IMG/VR virus record: IMGVR_UViG_3300025117_000249
Location: 1-20,458 of that record
DNA length: 20,458 nucleotides
Source: a virus
Reading direction: 5' to 3' (one strand)
Under the pieces are notes generated by a model. The model saw only the letters and a program-made list of their open reading frames with translations, was not told the origin of the DNA and made no database searches. Each line of letters starts with the position of its first letter. Position 1 is the first letter of the stretch. The translations under genes and the position numbers were made by a program. Positions 8,428 through 14,959 of this stretch are shown here, one piece after another.

Positions 8428-9501
8428 TTACAGGAACTTAACGCCAACATTCCCGATTGCCGTCCACCCCGAGTTCTCCAGCATTGCCGCCTTGTACCAG
8501 ATTGCACCGGCATAGCCGCGTTGACCCAGAGGATCAGACTTGTCCTTCTGATTTGGCGCGATGAAGGTGATGTCAATCGCGTCCTTGCCACGGATACTGA
8601 TCTGCGAGAAGGCATCCTTTGCCAGCACGACGAACTGATACACGTCCATGCTTACGCCTGTGGTGGAGAAGGCAGAGCCAGTACCGGCCCAAGTGCCGAT
8701 AGCCGCACCAGCGTCTTGAATGCTCGGCAAGTCAGGCGACAGCACGAATCGGAACTCTTCGCACTTACCGATCTCGTTCGGAACTGGCGTACCGGATGCG
8801 TATTTCTCGATAGGGGTAAAGTTCGGCAGATCGCGGATGTCTGCGGCCAAGTCGGTATGACCATATACGAAGAAGCCAGCGCCGACCGAATCCGTGCCGT
8901 AGAGGTTCGAAGCCTTCAGCAACGTAGTTACCGCCATGCCGTGATTGGCGCGCATCGAGCGTACCATCTTGCGGATCATGTTCAGCGAGATCGGGCCGTT
9001 CACCGTGGCGCGCGATGTGCCAGTACCGCCATAGAACTGGTTGGTGGATGCCTTCAGTTCACCGTAAATGACCTGCTCGTTGACCAGCGTAACGCGCTCG
9101 CCGATCTGTTCCTTCATGGCGCTAGGGGCGTCATCTTCGTACAGGTCGGTCATCTGGTCGGTCAGGCCGTACAGGCAAGAGTATTGTTTCATCACCACCG
9201 TTACATCCTGCGGCACGATGGACTCGGGGGCGCGGGTTACGCCTTCCGAAGTCTGGTGTGCTTGGATCAGCGCATTGGTGCGGTCAACCGTTGTTGCGTT
9301 CTGGAAGAACTGGTTGGGGTTGGCGGTGGTCGCGCCGTAGGGCAACCAGCGACGAGCGACATAAGTCTTGCTGGAATTCTTCGGCATCTTCTCTTGACGA
9401 CCTGCGCGGCCAAGGGTTTCTTGCGGGATTGCATGGGACAAAATCCGGCCCTTGTACTTGTCGATACGCGCGGGAGTTAAGGCGTAGGTTTGCATAGCCA
9501 T
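8428..9501 (-). CDS. Major capsid protein, N4 gp56-like family
   Basis: The 357-aa length and overall pattern match N4 gp56-like major capsid proteins (HK97 fold). Useful landmarks are AIPQETLGRAGRQEKMPKNS near the N-terminus, VTVVMKQYSCLYGLTDQMTD near residues 100-120 followed by a long spine-like helix (MKEQIGERVTLVNEQVIYGE), the YGHTDLAADIRDLPNF segment, and the C-terminal GRKGKD-like turn SIRGKDAIDITFIAPNQ before the hydrophobic end. It follows the scaffold gene directly, as expected for a procapsid cassette. The ATG at 9499-9501 has AAAGGAG upstream. Hairpins stand on both sides of the gene, so its mRNA may be a separately tuned unit. An equally long open frame on the opposite strand is a shadow. 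Confidence 0.93.
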   Translation of the reverse strand: MAMQTYALTPARIDKYKGRILSHAIPQETLGRAGRQEKMPKNSSKTYVARRWLPYGATTANPNQFFQNATTVDRTNALIQAHQTSEGVTRAPESIVPQDVTVVMKQYSCLYGLTDQMTDLYEDDAPSAMKEQIGERVTLVNEQVIYGELKASTNQFYGGTGTSRATVNGPISLNMIRKMVRSMRANHGMAVTTLLKASNLYGTDSVGAGFFVYGHTDLAADIRDLPNFTPIEKYASGTPVPNEIGKCEEFRFVLSPDLPSIQDAGAAIGTWAGTGSAFSTTGVSMDVYQFVVLAKDAFSQISIRGKDAIDITFIAPNQKDKSDPLGQRGYAGAIWYKAAMLENSGWTAIGNVGVKFL

Positions 9502-9521
9502 GGTGTTGCTCCTTTAAATGG

Positions 9522-9541
9522 AAAACCCGCACTAGGCGGGT
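9522..9541 (-). terminator. Terminator-like hairpin between scaffold and capsid genes
   Basis: Perfect 6-bp stem ACCCGC (9525-9530) with GCGGGT (9536-9541), 5-base loop, followed in minus reading by a run of four T, then CC and ATTTAAAGGAG. The hairpin ends about 20 bases before the capsid ATG, which leaves no room for a promoter between them. Confidence 0.65.
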
Positions 9542-9549
9542 CGATTGTC

Positions 9550-10398
9550 TTATCTGCCGTTGAATCCGGCGTTGAATGCGTCGTTGTCATCGGGCGGCGG
9601 CTCGTGGCCTCCATCTCCCTTTGGCGTGACGGCTTCTTCGAAACGATTGCGCCTTTCGGCTTTTTTCTTGAGCGATGCCTGATGCTCACCGAACTTATCA
9701 ATAGCCCTCCCAATCACCACTGGATTCATGGTCGCGTTCAGGCGATCTTGATATTCCTGTGGCTGCGTTGAGAACCAGTCGATAAATTCCTTGCTGGCAG
9801 GCTTGCTCTCCAAGCTGTTGCCGACAATAGACTCCCATTGTGGATGAGTCTCGGTCAGCGTCTCCTTGGCGTTGTGTGCCGCCAGCTCTTGCCGGATGCT
9901 TGCAACCAAAGTCGGCGTGGCTTTTTCAAGCAGCGGCTGGATGGTGCTTTCGTCAAAGCCACCAGTGCCGCGCATCTTGCTTGCCACACGTTGCAGAGCC
10001 TTCAGTTGCGGGCCTACCAGCTCCGGGAACTCGTCGCGCAGCTCGGCAAAATCTTCCTCAGTGATTTCCACTGCGGATCCGGCTGGCGTCTGTTCCTGAT
10101 ACTGCTTCAGCACGCGCTCAAGCCCGCCCATCTTTCCGAATGCGGTGTCAAATTGCTTCCCTACCGTGGCCCTCAGCTCATCGACTGCGGCGGCGGCGGA
10201 ACTCAACTTGCTGTATTCGTCTTCGGTGATTTGCCGGTACTTAGGCTGCTCTTGTTCCTGCTGGGCATCCTGCTCATGGCTGGATTCATGCGGTGTTGCG
10301 TCGTTCTGCTCCGGCGTTGCCGTGGGAGTGCCGGAATATCCGGCGTCGAAATCCGCGCTACCTTCGTCGTCCAGTACATCGTCCAGTACATCGCTCAT
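9550..10398 (-). CDS. Capsid scaffolding protein
   Basis: A 282-aa hydrophilic, mostly helical protein directly upstream of the major capsid gene. The first 50 residues are acidic and Gln/Glu-rich (starting SDVLDDVLDDEGSADFDAG), the middle (about 55-230) is helical with heptad-like patterns and a long charged region, and the C-terminal part is basic (HQASLKKKAERRNRFEEA) before a Gly/Pro/Asp tail ending DNDAFNAGFNGR. The acidic body with a basic helix near the end is the usual layout of scaffold proteins, the basic helix contacting the capsid protein. The ATG at 10396-10398 has CAGGAG upstream, after a hairpin cassette. No protease domain is visible, so if the scaffold is removed proteolytically the enzyme is encoded elsewhere. 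Confidence 0.85.
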   Translation of the reverse strand: MSDVLDDVLDDEGSADFDAGYSGTPTATPEQNDATPHESSHEQDAQQEQEQPKYRQITEDEYSKLSSAAAAVDELRATVGKQFDTAFGKMGGLERVLKQYQEQTPAGSAVEITEEDFAELRDEFPELVGPQLKALQRVASKMRGTGGFDESTIQPLLEKATPTLVASIRQELAAHNAKETLTETHPQWESIVGNSLESKPASKEFIDWFSTQPQEYQDRLNATMNPVVIGRAIDKFGEHQASLKKKAERRNRFEEAVTPKGDGGHEPPPDDNDAFNAGFNGR

Positions 10399-10411
10399 TA
10401 CTTGCTCCTGT

Positions 10412-10438
10412 AAAACAAAAACCCGCTGGTGAGCGGGT
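10412..10438 (-). terminator. Strong terminator-like hairpin upstream of the scaffold gene
   Basis: Perfect 7-bp stem ACCCGCT (10421-10427) with AGCGGGT (10432-10438) and a 4-base loop, followed in minus reading by TTTTTGTTTTA (10411-10421). This is among the best terminators in the window by stem and T-run. CAGGAG for the scaffold start begins right after it. Confidence 0.75.
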
Positions 10439-10473
10439 CGGGTTTCATCCGGCGTTTCCGTGGGATGGGTTAC

Positions 10474-10566
10474 TTATTGCCGTCGCGTGGGCGGCGAAGA
10501 TGTAATTCGGCTGGATGCTGTTTGGTTGATCAGACCTGTCGTTGTGCCACACGACACAACATCCAT
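10474..10566 (-). other. Candidate 30-codon ORF in the 176-base gap before the scaffold gene
   Basis: The gap 10399-10574 holds the hairpin at 10412-10438 and one short open frame from ATG 10564-10566 to TAA 10474-10476. Its product starts MDVVSCGTTTGLINQ and is Ser/Thr-rich with a basic end. It lies 8 bases after the stop of the 66-aa gene. No Shine-Dalgarno is visible, so translation would need re-initiation. The region also contains a GTTGTG/CACAAC inverted pair (around 10540-10560) inside this frame. It may be untranslated leader rather than a gene. Confidence 0.25.
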
Positions 10567-10574
10567 GCGAATAA

Positions 10575-10775
10575 CTACTTCGGTATTACGAAATCCTCTT
10601 TCTCCATACTCAACAGCTTGCGCAAGCGCATGATCTCTCCGCGCAGCAGCAACGATTGCTCATGCGTGATCTGCGGAGATTCCAGCTTGTTGCGCGCCGA
10701 CTCCAGCTCTTCCTGCAAGTGCTTCTTCAGCTTGATCCAGAACGGCGTCTGCCTTTCGCCTTCAGTCAGCTTCAT
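10575..10775 (-). CDS. Small coiled-coil phage protein, function unknown
   Basis: A 66-aa, highly charged helical protein. After MKLTEGERQTPFWIKLKKHL there is a heptad-like stretch (about residues 15-58) with regularly spaced Leu, ending LRKLLSMEKEDFVIPK. Small proteins of this type, with an aromatic near a WxKLKxHL start and an LRGEI..L.LL helix, are frequent next to portal and scaffold genes in phages. I do not know a demonstrated role. The start overlaps the previous stop by four bases (ATGA at 10772-10775), so it is translated with the Dps-like gene. A coiled-coil adaptor or chaperone is a guess. Confidence 0.7.
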   Translation of the reverse strand: MKLTEGERQTPFWIKLKKHLQEELESARNKLESPQITHEQSLLLRGEIMRLRKLLSMEKEDFVIPK

Positions 10776-11125
10776 TTCAAGTTCTCAAGCTTGTACGCGG
10801 CTTTCAGATAAACCGCGGTCAGGTTATCCAGCAGGTTGCCGATAGCCCCCACTCCGCTGCTCAACAGATCGCGGTTTGTCTCCATCCAGTCAGCTTCTTC
10901 TCGGAGGAATGCGGCCATGTCCGTCTCTTTCCCGCCCTTGGTAGGCTCCGGGTCAATCAGCCCAAACATCCCTTGGTGCGCCTCTACAATCACATCCAGC
11001 GCCGGGATGATCTCTTCATACAGGTCACCTAGAGCGATGTGCTGCGCGTAGCTTGTGGTCTTCCAGTGCGCCTTGTGCGCCATGTCTCGGATTGCGAATG
11101 CGCGCGGGATAAGTTGTTCGATCAT
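10772..11125 (-). CDS. Dps/ferritin-like four-helix protein (DUF5856-like)
   Basis: The start chosen is ATG 11123-11125, which overlaps the preceding TGA as TGATG and has GGAG about 8 bases upstream; a TTG one codon earlier is less likely. The 117-aa product contains HW at residues 20-21, H29, D44 and E48. Aligned with my recollection of E. coli Dps, these match H51, H63, D78 and E82 of the ferroxidase site, with the H29-D44-E48 spacing identical (15 and 4) and a three-residue shorter link after the HW. The equivalent of D67 falls on Gly33, next to D34. The second half is two more helices (ETDMAAFLREEADWMETNRD and a Leu/Ala-rich end). It looks like a short Dps-fold protein; iron or DNA binding is an inference. 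Confidence 0.7.
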   Translation of the reverse strand: MIEQLIPRAFAIRDMAHKAHWKTTSYAQHIALGDLYEEIIPALDVIVEAHQGMFGLIDPEPTKGGKETDMAAFLREEADWMETNRDLLSSGVGAIGNLLDNLTAVYLKAAYKLENLK

Positions 11126-11316
11126 CAATACATCTCCGCGCCCATCATCAGGGCGTTAGCCGCCTTAATCGCGACCGCGCCAGCCAGAGCGGTCGCAAAC
11201 AGCGCGGGTTTGTCTTTGTGCCAATTGATGAGCGTCTGCACGCTCACCCCGCTGATCTTTGCAAGCTCGGCAAGGCTTTTCAGCCCTGCCGCTTTGCATT
11301 GTTCGCTTGGGGTCAT
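11125..11316 (-). CDS. Small HTH DNA-binding protein, possible local regulator
   Basis: The start chosen is ATG 11314-11316, which forms an ATGA overlap with the preceding gene; an upstream start at 11355 would add an Arg-rich stretch that lies in the other gene and is unlikely. The 63-aa product has a helix-turn-helix pattern at about residues 12-33: LKSLAELAKISGVSVQTLIN followed by WHKDKPALF, close to YdaS/Cro-like phage regulators in which SGVSxxTLxNW forms the turn and recognition helix. The C-terminal third is Ala-rich and hydrophobic (ATALAGAVAIKAANALMMG), perhaps for dimerisation. It lies in an operon whose promoter carries a palindrome, so auto-regulation is a reasonable hypothesis. 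No target is proven. Confidence 0.7.
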   Translation of the reverse strand: MTPSEQCKAAGLKSLAELAKISGVSVQTLINWHKDKPALFATALAGAVAIKAANALMMGAEMY

Positions 11317-11552
11317 TGCTGGCTTAAGCGAAGCTCTTCTTCTGCGGCGTCCCAATCCGCGTACGCGGTCACCATTTCTTCGGTAGCGTCAAAAACTGCC
11401 TTGCGCGCAGCTTTCGCTTTCTCGGCATCAAATGTGCCGCGAGTCTTTGCAATTTCGGTTTCCTCAAAGAGTGCCATATTTGCATCACCAAGCGCATCCA
11501 TTGCTGCCATTGCGCGGTTGTATGCTGCTGTTGTTTTTGCGTTTGTTTTCAT
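11313..11552 (-). CDS. Ala-rich helical small protein, first gene after an internal promoter
   Basis: The start chosen is ATG 11550-11552, preceded by AAGGAG, rather than an ATG at 11600 that would lie upstream of the likely transcript start. The 79-aa product is helical throughout and rich in Ala, Lys and Glu (for example YNRAMAAMDALGDANMALFE and GTFDAEKAKAARKAVFDATE), with repeated small/charged spacing suggesting a helical hairpin or coiled-coil. I recognise no family. Its stop overlaps the start of the HTH gene (ATGA), so it leads a coupled chain of four genes. Confidence 0.7.
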   Translation of the reverse strand: MKTNAKTTAAYNRAMAAMDALGDANMALFEETEIAKTRGTFDAEKAKAARKAVFDATEEMVTAYADWDAAEEELRLSQQ

Positions 11553-11567
11553 GATCCAGCTCCTTTT

Positions 11568-11598
11568 GTTTACCCGGCATTTCATGCACCGTGTAAAC
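11568..11598. repeat. Inverted repeat at the start of the internal transcript
   Basis: GTTTAC (11568-11573) and GTAAAC (11593-11598) form a perfect 6-bp inverted pair around a 19-base spacer that itself carries GCAT/ATGC-like complementarity. It begins at the -10 box and covers the predicted transcript start and 5' leader, so it could be an operator arm pair or a leader hairpin. Confidence 0.55.
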
Positions 11599-11627
11599 AT
11601 AATACTAAAACTGCTTTAGTTTGTCAA
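11599..11627 (-). promoter_or_regulatory. Sigma70-type promoter inside the late operon
   Basis: In minus reading the -35 TTGACA (11622-11627) is a perfect consensus, separated by exactly 17 bases from a -10 TATTAT (11599-11604; one mismatch to TATAAT). An A/T-rich stretch upstream (11631-11650) could act as an UP-like element. The predicted transcript start is near 11592, about 40 bases before ATG 11552 and its AAGGAG. It is the clearest promoter in the window. Confidence 0.8.
11604..11620. promoter_or_regulatory. Palindrome filling the promoter spacer (likely operator)
   Basis: ACTAAA (11604-11609) and TTTAGT (11615-11620) are perfect inverted arms around a 5-base centre. They occupy nearly the whole spacer between the -35 and -10 boxes, the usual place for a repressor site. 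A related TAGTTTTAG sequence lies at 11642-11650. The binding protein is unknown; the HTH product of this same operon is a candidate. Confidence 0.6.
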
Positions 11628-11680
11628 GCGTTTTAATAAAATAGTTTTAGCTTTGAGCGCGTGCGGCTAACCCGTCATTC

Positions 11681-11711
11681 CAGCGGAGTCCGCAAAAGCG
11701 CGGCCCCGCTG
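11681..11711. other. GC-rich imperfect hairpin downstream of the 34-aa gene
   Basis: CAGCGG (11681-11686) pairs with CCGCTG (11706-11711), with an inner CGC/GCG stem around AAAA. It starts 3 bases after the stop of the 34-aa gene in minus reading and lacks a following T-run, so it is not a canonical terminator. It may end or protect the upstream portal transcript just before the internal promoter. The gap 11628-11680 otherwise shows nothing but A/T-rich sequence. Confidence 0.5.
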
Positions 11712-11714
11712 AAT

Positions 11715-11819
11715 TCAGGCGATAGCAACATCATTGTCTGCGAACTTCAGCTCACTGAAGAACAGATCGCCGCAATCATCCTGCGCAACCACTTCCTTGT
11801 ATGCCAAAAATGCCCTCAT
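11715..11819 (-). CDS. 34-aa acidic microprotein coupled to the preceding gene
   Basis: ATG 11817-11819 overlaps the stop of the previous gene in ATGA, and the frame runs to TGA 11715-11717. The product starts MRAFLAYKEVVAQDD and continues CGDLFFSELKFADNDVAIA, an acidic, partly amphipathic peptide with no Pro and a balanced composition, unlike a random read-through of this DNA. It is preceded by GAGG-like sequence inside the upstream gene. Function unknown. The coupling overlap, the same style as true neighbours, is the main support. It is too short for confident family assignment. Confidence 0.5.
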   Translation of the reverse strand: MRAFLAYKEVVAQDDCGDLFFSELKFADNDVAIA

Positions 11820-12079
11820 TTGCGCCCCTCTGCCAGCCGCCTTCTTTCGTTTTCAACATGATCGTTTTGCAGCGTTGCGACAGCAAGCATGAAAATATCA
11901 TCCTCTGACTTGGCTTCAAAATGTCTTGCCTCGACACCAACCCGCATCATGCGTTCCTGTGCCGCGCTATCATTAAAATTAAGGCGCGGGAATTTGTTCG
12001 CTTTCGGATTTTGTTCGCAAAACTCGCGCAGCGCTCTATCGCTTGCGTTCACGAACTTCATCAATTTGCTCTGTTCCAT
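11816..12079 (-). CDS. Small phage protein, function unknown
   Basis: Two in-frame ATGs exist, at 12085 and 12079. The second is chosen because TAAGGA, which includes the portal stop, lies 5 bases before it, whereas the first has no spacing from that site. The 87-aa product is charged, with LMKFVNASDRALREFCEQNP, a middle NDSAAQERMMRVGVEARHFE, and EDDIFMLAVATLQNDHVENE leading into a basic end. It looks helical and soluble. No family is recognised. Its start lies 8 bases after the portal stop and its end overlaps the 34-aa gene, so it belongs to the portal transcription unit. Confidence 0.65.
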   Translation of the reverse strand: MEQSKLMKFVNASDRALREFCEQNPKANKFPRLNFNDSAAQERMMRVGVEARHFEAKSEDDIFMLAVATLQNDHVENERRRLAEGRK

Positions 12080-12087
12080 TGCCATCC

Positions 12088-14319
12088 TTATTTCTGAAAG
12101 CTCTGCCCATCCGGCGCACGACCGGGCGGCTCAATCGGCGGCGTAGGCAAAGCGCTGGCTGGCGCACCAATTGCTGCCAGCTCCTTCGTGGTGCGCAGCT
12201 TCATTGCATCCCGCGCCAACTGCGTCTTGAGCGTGTCCAGCGTGATCTGGTGCTTATTGGCGTAGTCCAGCATAGCCAGTTCGCGCTTCAGTTGCAGCTC
12301 GGCAAAACGGCTTTCTGCCATCGACTGCGCATTATCGCGCAACTGCTGGACGTATGCAGAATCTCTATCGGTGTCCATGCGCATCTTCTCGACCGCCGCC
12401 TGAGAGCGCATCTGCTCCTTCTGCAATTCGGCGTTCGCCCGAATCTCGGCAGCCTCGACCTGCGGTGCTTTCGGCTGCGGCTGTTGCTGCATCGCCTGCT
12501 TCTTCTCGTCGTCAAGCTGCGCGTCCCTCGGGTCGATGCGCTTGGTCTTTAGCCACATCGCGTAGACCTTCTCGGGGTCTGCGCCGAAGGCTGGATTGAG
12601 ACTCAATTGCAGAGCTTGAGTGATGGTCAGCTCTTGGATGGCCTTCTCGACCAGCGCAGACGTTCCGTGCGCGTTGATCTTGAAGTCGCCCTTTTCCTCA
12701 ATTGGCACATCAGGGTCAAGCAGCAGCCACTCGTAGAACATCAGTACCAGCGGCTCGGTGATCGAGTCATCCAGCATCGCGCCACGCTCACGTAGGAACG
12801 ATAGGGCGTTATTGTTTTGCAGCTCGGCCTGTCCGTATGTCTGCGGACTTGCGCCATCAGCATAGTTACCCTGCGTCACCAGCGGGATCGAACTGTGCTG
12901 CTCGGCCAGACTCAGCGCATACTGAATGATTGGCATCAGAGATGCCTGTACGTTCGGAATCTCGAAGATGTGGAATGCCTTGCGCACATCGTCCATCACT
13001 GCGTCAGCAGCCTTCCACCATATCTTGTTGCGGGTGATGGCCCATTGCTGGTCAGCCGGGACGACCAGCCCGCGATCCATTAGAATCTGCACCCCTGAAG
13101 ATATACCGGCGTTCTCCAGCACGGCGCGTGTGGCTGCATTAACCATGCGCTGCGGCATAGATACCTGCTCACCCACCCCGACACCGGCCCAATGTCCAGC
13201 CCGGCGACTCCACGAAAATACATGGTACGGGAACTTGCCAGAGTCCAGCGGATTCATAATGCAGCGCACGATGGACTCGTTCACCAGCGTGACTATGGCA
13301 TGAGCCTCATCCACATCTTCCGGCAGGCCATCTATTCCGCAAGCCTCAAGCTCTTCGCGCGTCAACATGCCGTAGAACTGCCACATCTCGTAGCGGCGAC
13401 GCCGGGACTTCTCCTCTTGTTGTCCGTCTTCCCGATAGCACTTGCCCGGCCCTTCGATGAGCACCTTGTCTATCTGCGCGCCGCTCCAGCCCTTGCGCTT
13501 GGCTAACTCGCGCAGACGCTTACCGGAGATGTAATCGCGCTCGAATACATAGTCGCCGTCGTGGATGTTCTCGCCGCAAGCCGGATCAGGAAATAGATTC
13601 TGCGGATCAATGTGGCGCGTCACCGGGACGGTATTTTCCTCGATCACCAGCGAAATCACATCACCATCGCGGCTCACCGCCTGCGACTTGCTCTTGTCCG
13701 GGATCGGGCCTTTCAGCACGCCAACGCCAAGACGGGCAGAGTCGTGGATGACCTTGCGCAACTCAGCCGTATGGCGGCACTCTACCATCCAGTCGAAGAT
13801 TCGCATCTCTGCCTTCTTCGCGGCATCGCGTGCCTGCTCAAGCATCTGAGCGATGATGGTCTTAGCCGGGACTTGTACAGGGTTGCCGCTCTGATCCATC
13901 GCAGCAACCGGCGTTTCGTCCTTCATTCGATTCACCAGATCAGGGATCGGTGTAGGATCAAACGCGAATGCCTTGTCGTCTATCGGTAGAGCGATCTCGG
14001 ACAGCTTGGACGAGGCAAAATCAACGTAGCGGCTGGTGAGGCGGACGAATGCTGTTGAGCGCGTATCGTCCTGCTGCATGTCGCTGGTCGATACCGGGCC
14101 ATCGATGGAACGAGACTTGGCCCACTTCGCGCCCTGGAACTCATGCCGATTCGCGTCGTCGATGCCGAGGTAAGCATCCTCGCACTTCTGCCAGATGTCC
14201 TCAATGCCAGATTCCTTGCGCGCCTGTACCGCCTCGTCACGCTTCTTGGCAATAATCAGGCTGATAGCATCCAGCCGCCCCTGCTGATCCTTCTCGGAGG
14301 CTTTGCGACGGATCGCCAT
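12088..14319 (-). CDS. Portal protein (podovirus type)
   Basis: A 743-aa protein, the size range of large P22-like and related podovirus portals. The N-terminus is helical (KKRDEAVQARKESGIEDIWQ) and leads to DDTRSTAFVRLTSRYVDFAS and a long body including RHIDPQNLFPDPACGENIHD, a portal-typical turn, and GKFPYHVFSWSRRAGHWAGV followed by a helix that would line the channel (SMPQRMVNAATRAVLENAGI). The last 150 residues are Gln- and Ala-rich coiled-coil (EIRANAELQKEQMRSQAAVE and beyond), consistent with a C-terminal barrel or core-facing extension, ending in a Pro-rich tail. It stands between the terminase and scaffold modules, as usual. The ribosome site before ATG 14319 is weak and the upstream stop is only 3 bases away, so coupling to the preceding gene is likely. 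Confidence 0.9.
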   Translation of the reverse strand: MAIRRKASEKDQQGRLDAISLIIAKKRDEAVQARKESGIEDIWQKCEDAYLGIDDANRHEFQGAKWAKSRSIDGPVSTSDMQQDDTRSTAFVRLTSRYVDFASSKLSEIALPIDDKAFAFDPTPIPDLVNRMKDETPVAAMDQSGNPVQVPAKTIIAQMLEQARDAAKKAEMRIFDWMVECRHTAELRKVIHDSARLGVGVLKGPIPDKSKSQAVSRDGDVISLVIEENTVPVTRHIDPQNLFPDPACGENIHDGDYVFERDYISGKRLRELAKRKGWSGAQIDKVLIEGPGKCYREDGQQEEKSRRRRYEMWQFYGMLTREELEACGIDGLPEDVDEAHAIVTLVNESIVRCIMNPLDSGKFPYHVFSWSRRAGHWAGVGVGEQVSMPQRMVNAATRAVLENAGISSGVQILMDRGLVVPADQQWAITRNKIWWKAADAVMDDVRKAFHIFEIPNVQASLMPIIQYALSLAEQHSSIPLVTQGNYADGASPQTYGQAELQNNNALSFLRERGAMLDDSITEPLVLMFYEWLLLDPDVPIEEKGDFKINAHGTSALVEKAIQELTITQALQLSLNPAFGADPEKVYAMWLKTKRIDPRDAQLDDEKKQAMQQQPQPKAPQVEAAEIRANAELQKEQMRSQAAVEKMRMDTDRDSAYVQQLRDNAQSMAESRFAELQLKRELAMLDYANKHQITLDTLKTQLARDAMKLRTTKELAAIGAPASALPTPPIEPPGRAPDGQSFQK

Positions 14320-14322
14320 CGC

Positions 14323-14922
14323 TTAGTCGCGCCCGTTCGGTTGCAGGAAGGTTGCCGTAACCGCGCCGGCCGCGGTGAACTGCACCGCCATTGCCCGCAC
14401 CGGTACAACCTGCTGACCACCAAAGTTAGCCGTCTTGCCGGCGATGGTGCCGTGTGCGATCCATGCGGAACGGTCGTAGCTCACCACCACGCCAAAGTTG
14501 GGGGAACCTGAAACCACCGTACAGCCGATGCCAACATTGAACTCGCCGCCGCTGTTCAGGTCTGGCTGGAACCACGCGCCGCGCGAGCCAGCCGCCCAGC
14601 CGATGTCAAAAGTATCCGCGCCGATGGTGGCTGAAGGTGTCGCGCTGGTCAGTGTCTTGAAATACTTGGTCGATGTGACGGTTGCGGACGTGCCGGGGGC
14701 CGCAATTGTCTCTGTCTGCACGTTGCCGTTCTCGTCTGTGCCGACCAGCGCAATCGTCTTGGCAGAATGATCTGTGGCGGTATTGTTCAGCACCGTCACC
14801 AGATGGCCGAGTCCGTCAGATGTAGCCGTAGTTGCCATGGCAAACGTCGCACCCGTCACGCCAGCAGCAAAGCCTGCCGTCGCAGCAGCGGCGCTATCCA
14901 TCACTTGTATGGTCGATTTCAT
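14323..14922 (-). CDS. Putative virion protein between terminase and portal
   Basis: A 199-aa beta-rich protein with few charges and high Ala, Gly, Thr and Val. Landmarks are a short helical N-terminus (STIQVMDSAAAATAGFAAG), SDGLGHLVTVLNNTATDHSA near residues 35-55, a strand-rich middle (TIALVGTDENGNVQTETIAA) and FQPDLNSGGEFNVGIGCTVV further on. This Thr/Ala-rich, strand-turn-strand style is common in phage surface or decoration proteins. Its position between terL and the portal is unusual for a decoration gene, so a neck or head accessory role is also possible. The ATG at 14920-14922 has GGAG upstream after a hairpin and T-run cassette, suggesting separate tuning from the terminase genes. 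Confidence 0.6.
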   Translation of the reverse strand: MKSTIQVMDSAAAATAGFAAGVTGATFAMATTATSDGLGHLVTVLNNTATDHSAKTIALVGTDENGNVQTETIAAPGTSATVTSTKYFKTLTSATPSATIGADTFDIGWAAGSRGAWFQPDLNSGGEFNVGIGCTVVSGSPNFGVVVSYDRSAWIAHGTIAGKTANFGGQQVVPVRAMAVQFTAAGAVTATFLQPNGRD

Positions 14923-14937
14923 TGTTCGGCTCCAAAT

Positions 14938-14957
14938 AAAAAACCGCCCGGAGGCGG
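14938..14957 (-). terminator. Terminator-like hairpin after the terminase nuclease gene
   Basis: Stem CCGCC (14944-14948) with GGCGG (14953-14957), 4-base loop, followed in minus reading by six T (14938-14943) and ATTT. It starts 2 bases after the terL-C stop and ends about 15 bases before ATG 14922, with GGAG directly after the T-run. Confidence 0.75.
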
Positions 14958-14959
14958 CG

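Noticed and set aside
8407-9480. A 357-codon open frame on the plus strand across the whole capsid gene
   Set aside because: It is the exact antisense of a clear major capsid gene, lacks any domain pattern, has many Cys, His and Arg in odd contexts, and no upstream ribosome site. It is explained by codon bias of the real gene.
11553-11600. Upstream ATG for the 79-aa gene
   Set aside because: It lies at or before the predicted transcript start, while ATG 11552 has an AAGGAG at good distance.
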